DNA of 64,000 nucleotides from DAOLCO01 sp964612555. Its GTDB lineage: Bacteria > Bdellovibrionota_C > UBA2361 > SZUA-149 > DAOLCO01. The stretch covers positions 39,602-103,601 of the forward strand of contig CAZTBW010000011.1 in assembly GCA_964612555.1 (NCBI GenBank), given 5' to 3'. A model generated the notes under the pieces. The model was not told the origin of the DNA and did not search any database. It saw only the letters and a list, made by a program, of their open reading frames with translations. Each line of letters opens with the position of its first letter. The first letter of the stretch is position 1. Shown piece after piece: positions 8,344-16,992 of this stretch. Made by a program: the position numbers and the translations under genes.

Positions 8344-10539
8344 TTATAAACTACAGGATACACAACCCTGCACTTCTGTCCCTTCAAGTGCCATCTGTCT
8401 CAGACGTATGTAATAAATAGTTTTAATGCCTTTCTTCCAGGCATATATTTGCGCCTTGTTAATGTCACGAGTGGTTGCAGTATCAGGGAAGAAAAGGGTT
8501 AAGGATAAACCCTGATCTACGTGCTCTGTCGCTGCTGCATAGGTATCAATAATTTTCTCCGGACCTATTTCATAGGCATCCTGATAGTACTCAAGATTGT
8601 CATTTGTCATGTATGGTGCAGGATAATACACACGACCAATCTTTCCCTCTTTTCTGATCTCAATGCGGGAAGCAATCGGGTGTATGGATGAGGTCGAGTT
8701 ATTAATATACGAAATGGAACCAGTAGGAGGAACTGCCTGCAAATACGCATTGTACAAACCATGTTCCATAACTGACTTCTTAAGCGCCTTCCAGTCTTCC
8801 TGAGTCGGAATGTGAATCCCCGCATCTTTAAAAATTTCTTTTACCTTATCAGTTGCCGGCTCCCACTTCTTGTCAATGTACTTATCAAAGTACTCACCAC
8901 TTGCGTACTTGGATTTCTCAAATTCATAAAAAGTCTCTTTACGCTCCTGAGCAATCTTATTTGAAGCCCGGATAGCGTGGTAGGTTACGGTGTAAAAATA
9001 TATATTGGTAAAATCAATCCCCTCTTCCGAGCCATAAAAGATTCTCTCTTTTGCCAGGTAGCCATGAAGGTTCATCTGACCCAAACCAATTGCGTGCGAT
9101 CTGCGGTTACCTTCCGCTACAGAAGGAACACACTCAAGGTTACTCATATCAGAAACTGCAGTAAGGGCTCTTATAGCGGTCTCTACAGTCTTACCAAAAT
9201 CAGGTGATTCCATCGCCTTTGCAATGTTCATGGAGCCAAGATTACAGGAAATATCTGCACCTATGGACTTATAGCCAAGGTCAGCATTAAATTCACAAGG
9301 AGTGTTAATCTGAAGAATCTCCGAGCAAAGATTACTCATGGTTATTTTTCCATGAATTGCATTTGCCTTGTTCACATTATCTTCAAACATGATGTAAGGG
9401 TACCCTGACTCAAACTGAATTTCTGCAAGTGTCTTAAAAAACTCCCTTGCCTTGATTTTTTTCTTGCGGATTCGTTTGTTATCCACCATCTCACGATATT
9501 TTTCAGTCACAGAAATCTGAGAAAAAGGCATTGCGTACACTTTTTCCACATCATAAGGCGAAAAGAGGTACATATCTTCATTATTTTTTGCGAGCTCAAA
9601 AGTTATATCCGGAATGACCACACCAAGTGAAAGGGTCTTGATACGAATTTTCTCGTCCGCATTTTCTCTCTTGGTATCAAGAAATTTCATGATATCCGGG
9701 TGGTGCGCCTGTAAATACACCGCACCCGCTCCCTGACGTGAACCAAGCTGATTCGCGTAGGAAAAAGCATCTTCCAGAAGTTTCATTATCGGCACAACTC
9801 CCGAAGACTGTCCCTCAACTTTCTTGATAGGTGCCCCCATTTCTCTGATATTGGAAAGAAGAAGCGCTACCCCTCCACCTCTTTTGGAAAGCTGCAAAGC
9901 CGAATTGATAGAGCGCCCAATAGACTCCATATTATCCTCGACTCTCAAAAGAAAGCAGGACACCAGCTCCCCTCTCTGTTTTTTTCCTGCATTAAGAAAC
10001 GTCGGGGTTGCAGGCTGAAAACGCCCTGAAACGATTTCATCAACAAGTCGTCGTGCCATCACTTCATCACCCTGGGCAAGAGTAAGTGCAGCAATCACTA
10101 CACGGTCTTCATAACGCTCAAGGTAGCGCTCTCCATCAAAAGTCTTGAGAGTATATGCAGTATAGTACTTATACGCTCCAAGAAAAGTTTGAAAACGAAA
10201 CTTTTTGGCATAGGCGTAGTCATACAAATCCCTTACAAAGTCATAATCATACTGCTCAAGGACATGACTTTCGTAATAGCCCTGCATCACCAGATGTCCA
10301 AGCTTTTCCTCCAGATTATGAAAAAAAACAGTGTTCTGATTAACGTGTTTCAGAAAATACTGACGCGCAGCTTTTCTATCCATATCAAACTGGATACGAC
10401 CCTGCTCATCATAGAGGTTAAGCATAGCATTAAGCGCATGATAATCCAGACTGATATCATCTTTCTGGGCAACACGCTCCAGAACCTCCAGGGTATTAAG
10501 ATGATCATCATTTTTTGGAGCAAGCGCAGCTACTGCCAT
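8344..10539 (-). CDS. nrdE: class Ib ribonucleotide reductase, alpha (catalytic) subunit
   Basis: A 731-residue NrdE with the family's usual length. Visible hallmarks are the substrate-site cysteine strand ATPTFLNAGKKQRGELVSC, the active-site NLCSEIL segment with the radical cysteine, the PPTGSISYINNSTSSIHP loop and the redox-active C-terminal CVSCSL that is re-reduced by NrdH. It lacks an N-terminal ATP-cone of the Ia type, as expected for class Ib. It reduces ribonucleoside diphosphates with NrdF. A GGGGA sequence about 9 bases upstream of the ATG supports the start. It lies 40 bp after nrdI. Confidence 0.97.
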   Translation of the reverse strand: MAVAALAPKNDDHLNTLEVLERVAQKDDISLDYHALNAMLNLYDEQGRIQFDMDRKAARQYFLKHVNQNTVFFHNLEEKLGHLVMQGYYESHVLEQYDYDFVRDLYDYAYAKKFRFQTFLGAYKYYTAYTLKTFDGERYLERYEDRVVIAALTLAQGDEVMARRLVDEIVSGRFQPATPTFLNAGKKQRGELVSCFLLRVEDNMESIGRSINSALQLSKRGGGVALLLSNIREMGAPIKKVEGQSSGVVPIMKLLEDAFSYANQLGSRQGAGAVYLQAHHPDIMKFLDTKRENADEKIRIKTLSLGVVIPDITFELAKNNEDMYLFSPYDVEKVYAMPFSQISVTEKYREMVDNKRIRKKKIKAREFFKTLAEIQFESGYPYIMFEDNVNKANAIHGKITMSNLCSEILQINTPCEFNADLGYKSIGADISCNLGSMNIAKAMESPDFGKTVETAIRALTAVSDMSNLECVPSVAEGNRRSHAIGLGQMNLHGYLAKERIFYGSEEGIDFTNIYFYTVTYHAIRASNKIAQERKETFYEFEKSKYASGEYFDKYIDKKWEPATDKVKEIFKDAGIHIPTQEDWKALKKSVMEHGLYNAYLQAVPPTGSISYINNSTSSIHPIASRIEIRKEGKIGRVYYPAPYMTNDNLEYYQDAYEIGPEKIIDTYAAATEHVDQGLSLTLFFPDTATTRDINKAQIYAWKKGIKTIYYIRLRQMALEGTEVQGCVSCSL

Positions 10540-10579
10540 ATTATATTATCCCCATATCATATTATTCTTTACTTGTGTC

Positions 10580-11020
10580 TTATGCATGAACCGGCTCTAA
10601 TTCCCTTAAAGAAGCAGACTTCCAGAAAGTAGAGATACCATGCCTTACTTTTAGTACATCTTCAGGAGTTCCCATAAGTTCAAACTTGTAGAGTAAAGGA
10701 ACCCCACATTTTTTTGAAATAACATTTCCTGAATACCCAAAATATCTGCCAAAGTTCCTGCTCCCCGAAGCGATTACACCACGAAGAAGACTTCTGTGTC
10801 GAGGGACATTAAGAAATTTTATTACCTGCTTTGGCACCGCACCTCTTCCATCATCTCCTGCAAATGTTGGGCATATGAGAATATACTCCTCATCAACGTG
10901 AAACAGAGGTATTTCAGCAGACGAGAGCGGTATCTGTAGTGCCCTGATTCCAAGTTTCTCAACAAAACGATGCGTGTTGAGTGATTGACTTGAGAAATAG
11001 ACAAGTAAAGGTTCGCTCAT
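10580..11020 (-). CDS. nrdI: flavodoxin-like NrdI
   Basis: A 146-residue NrdI. It shows the FMN phosphate-binding start VYFSSQSLNTHRFV and the FMN-loop regions CPTFAGDDGRGAVPKQVIKFL and ASGSRNFGRYFGYSG characteristic of NrdI, followed by a short LMGTPEDV segment. NrdI supplies the oxidant that assembles the dimanganese-tyrosyl radical in NrdF. It lies between nrdH and nrdE in the usual order, which strongly supports the assignment. Confidence 0.95.
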   Translation of the reverse strand: MSEPLLVYFSSQSLNTHRFVEKLGIRALQIPLSSAEIPLFHVDEEYILICPTFAGDDGRGAVPKQVIKFLNVPRHRSLLRGVIASGSRNFGRYFGYSGNVISKKCGVPLLYKFELMGTPEDVLKVRHGISTFWKSASLRELEPVHA

Positions 11021-11079
11021 ACGTACACACCTGGCAGAAATGAAACTCGTTCAGGCATATGAAAACCCGCCATATAAAA

Positions 11080-11313
11080 CTAGGACAGGCTTACAAGAGT
11101 GCCAATCTTATCAGGTCTGAAACCTGACCAGTGCTCTTCCCCTGCAATTACAACCGGAGCCTGCTTATAGCCAAGACCCGTTACCAGCTCGAATGCCGTA
11201 TCGTCTTCAGTGATATCAATAACTTCATAAGAAATCCCCTTACGGTCCATTTCTGTTGTTGTTGCGGTACACTGAACACAGGCAGGCTTACTGTAAACTT
11301 TGACCATAATCAT
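11080..11313 (-). CDS. nrdH: glutaredoxin-like NrdH redoxin
   Basis: A 77-residue thioredoxin-fold protein with the CVQC active site at residues 12-15 (YSKPACVQCTAT), the cis-Pro segment KQAPVVIAGEEHWSGFRPDKI and the WSGFRP motif that separates NrdH from glutaredoxin. It reduces the C-terminal cysteines of NrdE. It is the first gene of the operon; ATG at 11313 or 11307 are both possible, with AGAGAG just upstream. The promoter region carries two NrdR boxes. Confidence 0.95.
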   Translation of the reverse strand: MIMVKVYSKPACVQCTATTTEMDRKGISYEVIDITEDDTAFELVTGLGYKQAPVVIAGEEHWSGFRPDKIGTLVSLS

Positions 11314-11363
11314 CTTCTCTCTATTAAGTTGTAAATATCAAACAGGAACTTTATGCGTAAAAA

Positions 11364-11412
11364 GCACAATATATAGTGTTCCTGAAGCTCCTTCTTGTCA
11401 ACATATAGATTT
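11364..11412 (-). promoter_or_regulatory. pair of NrdR boxes upstream of nrdHIEF
   Basis: Box 1, CACAATATATAGTGT (11365-11379), matches the NrdR consensus acaCwAtATaTwGtgt nearly fully. Box 2, TCAACATATAGATT (11398-11411), matches box 1 at 10 of 14 positions and lies exactly 32 bp away, the three-helical-turn spacing at which NrdR tetramers bind. They lie 50-100 bp upstream of nrdH. The rest of the spacer to the next gene (11413-11665) shows no gene or clear structure. Confidence 0.8.
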
Positions 11413-11665
11413 CTTTTTTCAACTCACTTTATTCGATTTCGGACATTTTACCTCCGTCAAGACCACTCGGAATTTGTTAATAAGAGAGCTAGCCCATTAC
11501 TATCAGTGAAGATATTAACTTCTTACTTTAAGCAAAAAAAAGATCGGGGAGTAGCTCTCCATCCGGAAGGGTCTGTTGTCTCTTCCTCTATAATGCTAGC
11601 TTCACGAATTCTGCCTGAGCAGATATTTACCTGTGGCTTTACTAAAAACGGAATAATCCTTTGCC

Positions 11666-13489
11666 ATGACCACGCAATTAGTTTTGGTATTACTGTTTCT
11701 TGCAACAAGCATTGTCATGTTTGTACTGAATCGTCCCCGGATGGATGCGGTTGCACTTTTTGTTATTTGTTTTCTCCCCCTGACAGGAGCTGTCACTGTC
11801 TCGGAGGCACTCAAGGGGTTTAGTGACCCGAACATAATACTTATTGTTGCCCTCTTTATTCTTGGCGAGGGGCTGGTTCGTACCGGTGTTGTACGAAAAC
11901 TTGGAGACAAACTTGTGGCAAAAGCAGGTCACCAGGAAACACGTTTGATAACACTCCTGATGATAACAGCGTGTTTACTGGGTACTTCGATGAGTTCTAC
12001 CGCCGTGACAGCAATTTTTGTACCTGTGGTGCTTAGAATTTGCCGCAGAACCGGAATCCCACCCTCACAACTCATGATGCCACTCAGTGTTGCAGCTCTT
12101 GTAAGTGGTATGACCACCCTTATTGCAACAACTCCAAACCTGATCATTAATAGTGAACTGATACGACGTGGTGAAGCAGGTTTTAATTTTTTCAGCTTTA
12201 CTCCCGTAGGAATTCCCGTTTTGATTCTTGCCATCATTTACATGAAATATGCAAGACGCTGGCTCTCCTCATCTACAGATGATTCTGAATCAGGGCAGGT
12301 ACCCCGACCGACATTTTCAGACTGGGTCGGGCGTTATGACCTTGCTGAAAAAGGGCGTCGTCTGATCATTAAGGAAGGCTCTTCTTTGATTGGAAAAACA
12401 CTCGGAGCTGCCGACCTGAGACAAACTCTTGGTGTAAATATTATTGCGATTCAACGTGGTCATAAACTCATACCACCAACTGCAAGAACTGATCTTCATA
12501 AGGGCGACGTGGTATTCACTCAGTTTTTAAATTCGGAAGCTGATTTAGAAACACAGGGGGAGCTTCTGAAACTTGAAGTGCTGCCACTTGCAGGAAACAA
12601 TTTTACTGATTTCTCCCAGGAAATAGGCATGGTTGAAGTAATAGTTCCTGCTGACTCAGCCTTTGTAGGCAAAACCATTATTGAAGCCAAATTCCGTACA
12701 AAGCTCAATCTTTCTGTACTTGGCATACGTCGCGGAATTGAAGCCATAAATACCACCCATAGAGACGAAAAATTAAAGATCGGGGACACCCTACTTGTCA
12801 TAGGCAGGTGGCGAGCCATCACCAATTTACTTGTTCGAAGTAGCAGAGACCTTGTACCAATTACCCTGCCTGCGGAGTTTGATGACATTCTCCCTGCCCC
12901 TGGAAAAACGGTTCCTGCCGTGCTGATTCTTCTCTTTGTCATTCTGATGATGGTTACCGGTATCCTTCCCAATGTGCAGGCTGCTTTAATTGGTTGTCTC
13001 CTGATGGGACTTTTTGGTTGTATAGACTATGAGAGTGCCTATCGCTCTATTGACTGGAAAACTATTGTTCTGATTGTTGGAATGTTACCATTTTCAATAG
13101 CACTGCAAAGGACTGGGGGTATTGATATTGCTTCGACTGCTCTGATTTCTGTAACTGAGGGGCTTGGAACCCATGGTACTCTCGCTGCCTTATTTTTAAC
13201 GACAAGTCTTCTCGGTGTTTTTATTTCTAACACTGCAACTGCGGTACTCATGGCTCCCGTAGCTCTTACCATAGCAGAACAGCTGGGCGCTTCCCCTTAT
13301 CCGTTTGCAATGATTGTTGCACTTGCAGCATCCGCCGCTTTTATGACCCCGGTCTCTTCACCGGTAAATACTCTGGTCGTCACCCCGGGAGGATACCGCT
13401 TCTTTGACTTCGTAAAAGTGGGAGTTCCTTTAACGATTATTGTAATGATTGTAAGTGTTATACTTGTCCCGGTTTTGCTGCCACTGTAG
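11666..13489 (+). CDS. SLC13-type permease with two TrkA-C domains
   Basis: A 607-residue inner-membrane protein. An N-terminal hydrophobic half (residues 1-190, with GTSMSSTAVTAIFVPVVL and TTPNLIINSEL, the S-x-T and xTPNxx hairpin motifs of the SLC13/DASS fold) and a C-terminal half (about 420-607, ISNTATAVLMAPVALTIAEQ and TPVSSPVNTLVVTPGG) flank two soluble RCK-C/TrkA-C domains (about 215-300 and 305-390; LRQTLGVNIIAIQRGHKLIPP, KIGDTLLVIGRWRAI). This is the architecture of YfbS/SLC13 proteins that move sulfate, citrate or other anions with Na+ or H+. The substrate cannot be told. The gene is monocistronic. The ATG at 11666 lacks a clear ribosome binding site. Confidence 0.88.
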   Translation: MTTQLVLVLLFLATSIVMFVLNRPRMDAVALFVICFLPLTGAVTVSEALKGFSDPNIILIVALFILGEGLVRTGVVRKLGDKLVAKAGHQETRLITLLMITACLLGTSMSSTAVTAIFVPVVLRICRRTGIPPSQLMMPLSVAALVSGMTTLIATTPNLIINSELIRRGEAGFNFFSFTPVGIPVLILAIIYMKYARRWLSSSTDDSESGQVPRPTFSDWVGRYDLAEKGRRLIIKEGSSLIGKTLGAADLRQTLGVNIIAIQRGHKLIPPTARTDLHKGDVVFTQFLNSEADLETQGELLKLEVLPLAGNNFTDFSQEIGMVEVIVPADSAFVGKTIIEAKFRTKLNLSVLGIRRGIEAINTTHRDEKLKIGDTLLVIGRWRAITNLLVRSSRDLVPITLPAEFDDILPAPGKTVPAVLILLFVILMMVTGILPNVQAALIGCLLMGLFGCIDYESAYRSIDWKTIVLIVGMLPFSIALQRTGGIDIASTALISVTEGLGTHGTLAALFLTTSLLGVFISNTATAVLMAPVALTIAEQLGASPYPFAMIVALAASAAFMTPVSSPVNTLVVTPGGYRFFDFVKVGVPLTIIVMIVSVILVPVLLPL

Positions 13490-13503
13490 TGAGAACAGCA
13501 AAT

Positions 13504-13560
13504 TTACATTGCAGGATTCATTCGTCAATGCTATATTGACGAATGAATCCTGCAATGTAA
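13504..13560. repeat. 57-bp palindrome with 26-bp perfect arms
   Basis: Left arm 13504-13529 (begins TTACATTGCAGG) is the exact reverse complement of right arm 13535-13560, with a 5-base loop. It ends 10 bases before the ATG of the DUF4143-type ATPase and starts 15 bases after the permease stop. No T-run follows, so it is not a standard terminator. In RNA it would fold into a very stable hairpin in the ATPase leader, close to the start codon; in DNA it could extrude a cruciform or serve as a protein or recombination site. Confidence 0.9.
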
Positions 13561-13569
13561 GGCAACATC

Positions 13570-14739
13570 ATGCAACTGCTTGAAATTACTGAATTTTGGA
13601 GTTTTTGGGATAAGAAAATACCGAAATCTGTACCAAGGACTATTCAAATTCCTACAAATCTGGATCCCAAATTGGTACTCGCTGTTCAGGGAGTCAGACG
13701 ATCGGGAAAATCTACCTTACTGCTCCAACTTATCGAACGCTACAAATTGGATAAAAAAGACTGTCTGATTATTAATTTTGAAGATCCAAGACTTGTCGGC
13801 TCTTTGAACACTTCTTTATTCGATGAAATTGTAAGTCTTTTTAGATCAAGACATGGCGATAATAGAAAACTCTATTTCTTCTTTGATGAAATTCAGAATG
13901 TTGATAACTGGCACAAATGGATTCACACACAAATAGAACGTCCTTCCAATAATCACTTTATTATCACCGGATCTAATGCCTCACTGCTTTCAAGGGAGCT
14001 TGGAAGTAAACTTACCGGAAGGCACAAAACTCTTAGCCTTTACCCATTCTCATATGAAGAAAGACTTTCCGTAACACCAGAACTATCCCTTATGGATTAC
14101 ATAAGAACCGGCGGCTTTCCCGGGGTACTGGAATCAGATGACCCTTCTGCCATGCTTCGCCAGTACTTTGATGACATTATTCAAAAAGATATCCTTTACA
14201 GAACGGGACTTTCCAACCCGCAGGCACTTCGTCAACTTGCAAAAGTGCTTTTTGAATCTGCCGGGTCTGAGTGCAGTTACCGAAAACTGTCTGGGGCATT
14301 AGGCATATCCGCAGACACGGTCTCCAGTTATATTGAATATTATGAAAACGCCTATCTTTTATTTTCCTGTCCCTTTTTCAGCTTTTCTGAAAGACAAAGG
14401 ATAAGAAGAAACAACAAATATTACCCGATAGATTCTGCTTTTAGAAAGTCTGTAATTACCAAAACAGGAAATGATACTGGAAAAGATTTTGAGCTGATCG
14501 TATTTCTTGCTTTGAAAAGATTTTTTAACGAAGTTTCATACTGGAAAGGCAAAAATGAAGTTGATTTCGTTATTCAAAACTCCGAAGGAATTATTCCAAT
14601 ACAAGTAACGACCGATATTCCAAAAGAACGCCATCACAAAGGATTTGAAGAATTTTATTCACAATTCCCTTCAGCTAAAAAAGAAATCTTCTGTACTCCG
14701 GATAATTTTAAAGAAGTACTTGCAGAAATAGCCGTATAA
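13570..14739 (+). CDS. AAA_14/DUF4143 family ATPase
   Basis: A 389-residue protein. Residues about 35-50 are LAVQGVRRSGKSTLLLQLIE (Walker A GVRRSGKST) and about 97-104 FFFDEIQN (Walker B); an ITGSNASLLSRELGSKLTGR sensor segment follows, which is diagnostic of the AAA_14 module. The C-terminal half is the DUF4143 domain: a winged-helix-like piece (YRKLSGALGISADTVSSYIEYYENAYLL) and a nuclease-like fold ending KGKNEVDFVIQNSEGIIPIQVT, a PD-(D/E)xK-like arrangement. These ATPases are very mobile and common, and their function is unknown. The preceding perfect palindrome and the downstream hairpin (14831-14872) bracket the gene as a unit. Confidence 0.9.
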   Translation: MQLLEITEFWSFWDKKIPKSVPRTIQIPTNLDPKLVLAVQGVRRSGKSTLLLQLIERYKLDKKDCLIINFEDPRLVGSLNTSLFDEIVSLFRSRHGDNRKLYFFFDEIQNVDNWHKWIHTQIERPSNNHFIITGSNASLLSRELGSKLTGRHKTLSLYPFSYEERLSVTPELSLMDYIRTGGFPGVLESDDPSAMLRQYFDDIIQKDILYRTGLSNPQALRQLAKVLFESAGSECSYRKLSGALGISADTVSSYIEYYENAYLLFSCPFFSFSERQRIRRNNKYYPIDSAFRKSVITKTGNDTGKDFELIVFLALKRFFNEVSYWKGKNEVDFVIQNSEGIIPIQVTTDIPKERHHKGFEEFYSQFPSAKKEIFCTPDNFKEVLAEIAV

Positions 14740-14830
14740 AAAGTCAAAGATCAATGCAACGGTTCCAGAAATATCAAAAAATTTTATCAAACAAGCACCA
14801 CTGCCAATACAAGAGAATACATTTTCAATA

Positions 14831-14872
14831 AATTTGTTTTATTACGCCTAACTAGCTGTAATAAAACAAATT
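14831..14872. terminator. 15-bp perfect hairpin downstream of the ATPase gene
   Basis: AATTTGTTTTATTAC (14831-14845) pairs exactly with 14858-14872, loop 12 bases. It is AT-rich and lies 92 bp after the ATPase stop. It may terminate in either direction because the arms themselves give T-rich tracts. The remaining spacer up to 15018 has no gene that I can see. Confidence 0.5.
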
Positions 14873-15018
14873 ATTCCCTGCTTAATTTTACGCTGTACGA
14901 CCTGAAAGCATTTGTCCGCTAAACATTTGGGGAGTTCCTGTCGAAATATCCTCCTGTAGAGCAGGTACCAAACAAACGCTCTACTCAATTGATAATTCCT
15001 AAAGATAAAGTGATAACG

Positions 15019-15459
15019 ATGAAAAATAACACCTTTTCATTCCTGCTATTGTTTATATTACTCCTCAACCTCTCTGCCTGTGGTGGTTCTTCGGGGAGTG
15101 GTCCTCTTTCTCACTTAAGTGAAGCTGATCAGAAGAGTTTCAAAACAACTATGCTCAATCTTTTTGATGCGATTGACGCCGATAAAGACGGCTATCTTAC
15201 CAAGGATGAATTTGAAGCTGCATTTATTGCAAAATTTAAACAGTACGACGCCGATGGTGATTTGACACTTGAACAGGAGGATTTTGATTCAGATCAAAAC
15301 ACGACTCACTCCCTGCCATATGACACTGATAATGATGGGGTCGCATCAAAAGATGAATATCTTGCGTATTACAGGAATATATTCAAGGAAAAACTCGACC
15401 TTGATGGCTCAACAAAAGTTTCCAGAGAAGAATACCTTGAAGCATTTTTATTGGAATAA
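15019..15459 (+). CDS. EF-hand lipoprotein
   Basis: A secreted lipoprotein of about 146 residues starting at the ATG at 15019. The signal peptide MKNNTFSFLLLFILLLNL ends in the lipobox LSAC, followed by GGSSGSG. Four EF-hand-like loops follow: DADKDGYLTKDEF, DADGDLTLEQEDF, DTDNDGVASKDEY and DLDGSTKVSREEY; the first three keep D-x-D-x-D/G-x spacing and should bind calcium. An upstream ATG at 14989 is in frame but would put a charged stretch ahead of the signal peptide. It likely sits on the outer or inner membrane facing the periplasm. Role unknown. Confidence 0.85.
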   Translation: MKNNTFSFLLLFILLLNLSACGGSSGSGPLSHLSEADQKSFKTTMLNLFDAIDADKDGYLTKDEFEAAFIAKFKQYDADGDLTLEQEDFDSDQNTTHSLPYDTDNDGVASKDEYLAYYRNIFKEKLDLDGSTKVSREEYLEAFLLE

Positions 15460-15510
15460 AATTTTTTAACTGTAAGCCAGGCAAGAATTTAAAAAAGAGG
15501 ACATGAGTGT

Positions 15511-15876
15511 ATGAAACATAATTATATTCTATTTTCTGTCTTGTGCACTTTATATATTTTTCTGCCTTCTCCGGTATCTGCAAATGCTTGTGTCAGAGTA
15601 GATACGAAAGAAGAAACATCTATTTCACTGAGATGCGGATTTGAAATTCTTACAATGGGTACCCCAGAAAAAGTTTCACCTGGTCAGAGCTTATGTAAAG
15701 GAAATATCACTTACACTCTTTTTGGTGCAATCAAATTACCTTGTATGTATCGTGCAGTCAGCACTAACGAGCAGAATTCATCTTGTGAAAGCGACATTAT
15801 GTATGATTCAGGTACTATTAATTACAGAGACAAAAGAATAATGGGTGGAGCCGGGATACGCTGTGATACAAACTAA
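15511..15876 (+). CDS. small secreted cysteine-rich protein (paralogue 1)
   Basis: A 121-residue protein with a signal peptide cleaved near PVSANA. The mature part has six cysteines: CVRVDTKEE, LRCGFEILTMGT, SLCKGNI, LPCMYRA, SSCESDI and IRCDTN. It is a paralogue of the next gene: both share Cys-x-V-x-T, LxCGFxxLTxGTxExV, a Cys 12-15 residues later and a PC motif. The two genes are one base apart, so they are co-transcribed. The stable disulfide pattern suggests an extracytoplasmic effector, inhibitor or structural protein. I do not recognise the family. Confidence 0.75.
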   Translation: MKHNYILFSVLCTLYIFLPSPVSANACVRVDTKEETSISLRCGFEILTMGTPEKVSPGQSLCKGNITYTLFGAIKLPCMYRAVSTNEQNSSCESDIMYDSGTINYRDKRIMGGAGIRCDTN

Positions 15877-15877
15877 A

Positions 15878-16204
15878 ATGCTCACTCTTTTCTTTCTCTT
15901 CTGTGCGTTACAGCTCGCACTGACTCTACCCGCATCTGCGGATGTTTGTGTACACGTCAGAACCAATGAAAAAGCTTACATAAAACTGAAGTGCGGATTT
16001 GATCTTCTGACAGATGGTACCGAAGAAGAAGTTCTCTCTGGTGGTAAAGTATGCAGAAATAACAAAATATGGTTCATATCCACCCCATGTATTTTTCTTG
16101 CAAGCAATCAGAAAAAAGACAAAAAATGCGTCAGCTCAATTTTTGAGGAAGAGGGCTTTCTCTTTTATGACAACAAAGAGGAACTCCAATGTACCTCTGA
16201 TTAG
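15878..16204 (+). CDS. small secreted cysteine-rich protein (paralogue 2)
   Basis: About 108 residues from the ATG at 15878, which directly follows the TAA of paralogue 1 and begins a clean signal peptide (MLTLFFLFCALQLALTLPASA). An in-frame ATG at 15845 would overlap the upstream gene. Mature cysteines are CVHVRTNEK, LKCGFDLLTDGT, KVCRNNK, TPCIFLA, KKCVSSI and LQCTSD, in the same order as in paralogue 1. The pair is a tandem duplication that has diverged widely outside the cysteine frame. Confidence 0.75.
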   Translation: MLTLFFLFCALQLALTLPASADVCVHVRTNEKAYIKLKCGFDLLTDGTEEEVLSGGKVCRNNKIWFISTPCIFLASNQKKDKKCVSSIFEEEGFLFYDNKEELQCTSD

Positions 16205-16323
16205 CGCCTGAATATCTGTTGGTACTATGTTGTTTCTGAAAAAGGGGGAGAGTTGGTAGATAGAATCAACCTCATCTCAACCCCCGTTTGTGTACTTGCT
16301 ACTAGTCTCTACTCAGCAGTTCT

Positions 16324-16680
16324 TTAAAGTCCCGCTTTTGCTTCTTGAAGTACATTCTTGATATTTTCAAGGGTAGGCTCCATTCCCCTCTCTTCAAGCA
16401 ACTTGATTGCAAGTTGCTCACTGAGTAGAAGAAGAAAATCTTCATTATTCAGGTTTCCATCAGGAAACACAGAAACCAGAAGTGTGTACCGCTGTTCTTT
16501 TTGTTCTTGAACTTTTGGGGGTTGCACTCTCGGCGACTGACCGATCAACTCCCCTGATCCCATTAAGGTTATTATCATCAAGATAAAAACCCACAAAAAA
16601 GCCCCGTGCAGCGCCGTGTAGCCAGTCTTGCTACACTCTTCTTTTCCTAACAACCCTTCTCCATTTTTTCCATATTCCAT
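16324..16680 (-). CDS. small single-pass membrane protein
   Basis: A 118-residue protein with one hydrophobic segment (ALHGAFLWVFILMIITLMG, about 24-42) and a soluble C-terminal part with a Pro/Gln linker (QSPRVQPPKVQEQKEQ) and two helices (NNEDFLLLLSEQLAIKLLEERG, ENIKNVLQEAKAGL). AGGAG lies about 7 bases upstream of the ATG at 16680. Not recognised. It is transcribed on the same strand as the next gene, with a hairpin-rich spacer between them. Confidence 0.6.
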   Translation of the reverse strand: MEYGKNGEGLLGKEECSKTGYTALHGAFLWVFILMIITLMGSGELIGQSPRVQPPKVQEQKEQRYTLLVSVFPDGNLNNEDFLLLLSEQLAIKLLEERGMEPTLENIKNVLQEAKAGL

Positions 16681-16711
16681 TTTTTTCTCCTAAGAAACTC
16701 CCGAAAATACC

Positions 16712-16992
16712 CTGCTCCTCTCTCACCAACGAGGTGTGAGAAGAGAATCTTTTCCGGGTAAAGCACAATGCTCCTCCTGGTGTTCTTTTAAAAACCACCA
16801 CGAGGAGCACCTGCCTACCCATAAGTAAATCAAAGAAAAAATCAGAAACAGAATAAACAACTCTACAATAAAAAACCTTACAATCTACCAACTACTCCAT
16901 TCATTTAAATGAGGCACTCTTTTAAAAACTGGTTGAGTTTGAAAAGAGCGCCTCATTCGTTTCATGAATTTTTTACTTTAATAATTCATGAA
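16712..16992 (-). other. cluster of hairpins between two minus-strand membrane genes
   Basis: Three or four inverted repeats lie here: CTCTCACC / GGTGTGAG around 16716-16734; a 13-bp stem TGCTCCTC-C-TGGTG (769-782 of this kilobase, 16769-16782) with its partner at 16796-16809; AATGAGGC plus TCTTTT (16908-16923) pairing with 16942-16957; and TTCATGAATT / AATTCATGAA (16961-16970 with 16982-16991), which overlaps the stop of the upstream gene. The third probably terminates the 16978-17772 gene on the minus strand; the others are unexplained. Confidence 0.5.

Noticed and set aside
10189..10632. 147-residue plus-strand frame opposite nrdE/nrdI
   Set aside because: Shadow of the conserved nrdE and nrdI coding sequences; composition is not protein-like.
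11395..11823. 142-residue frame across the nrdH-permease spacer
   Set aside because: Overlaps the permease start out of frame and has no domain or ribosome binding site.
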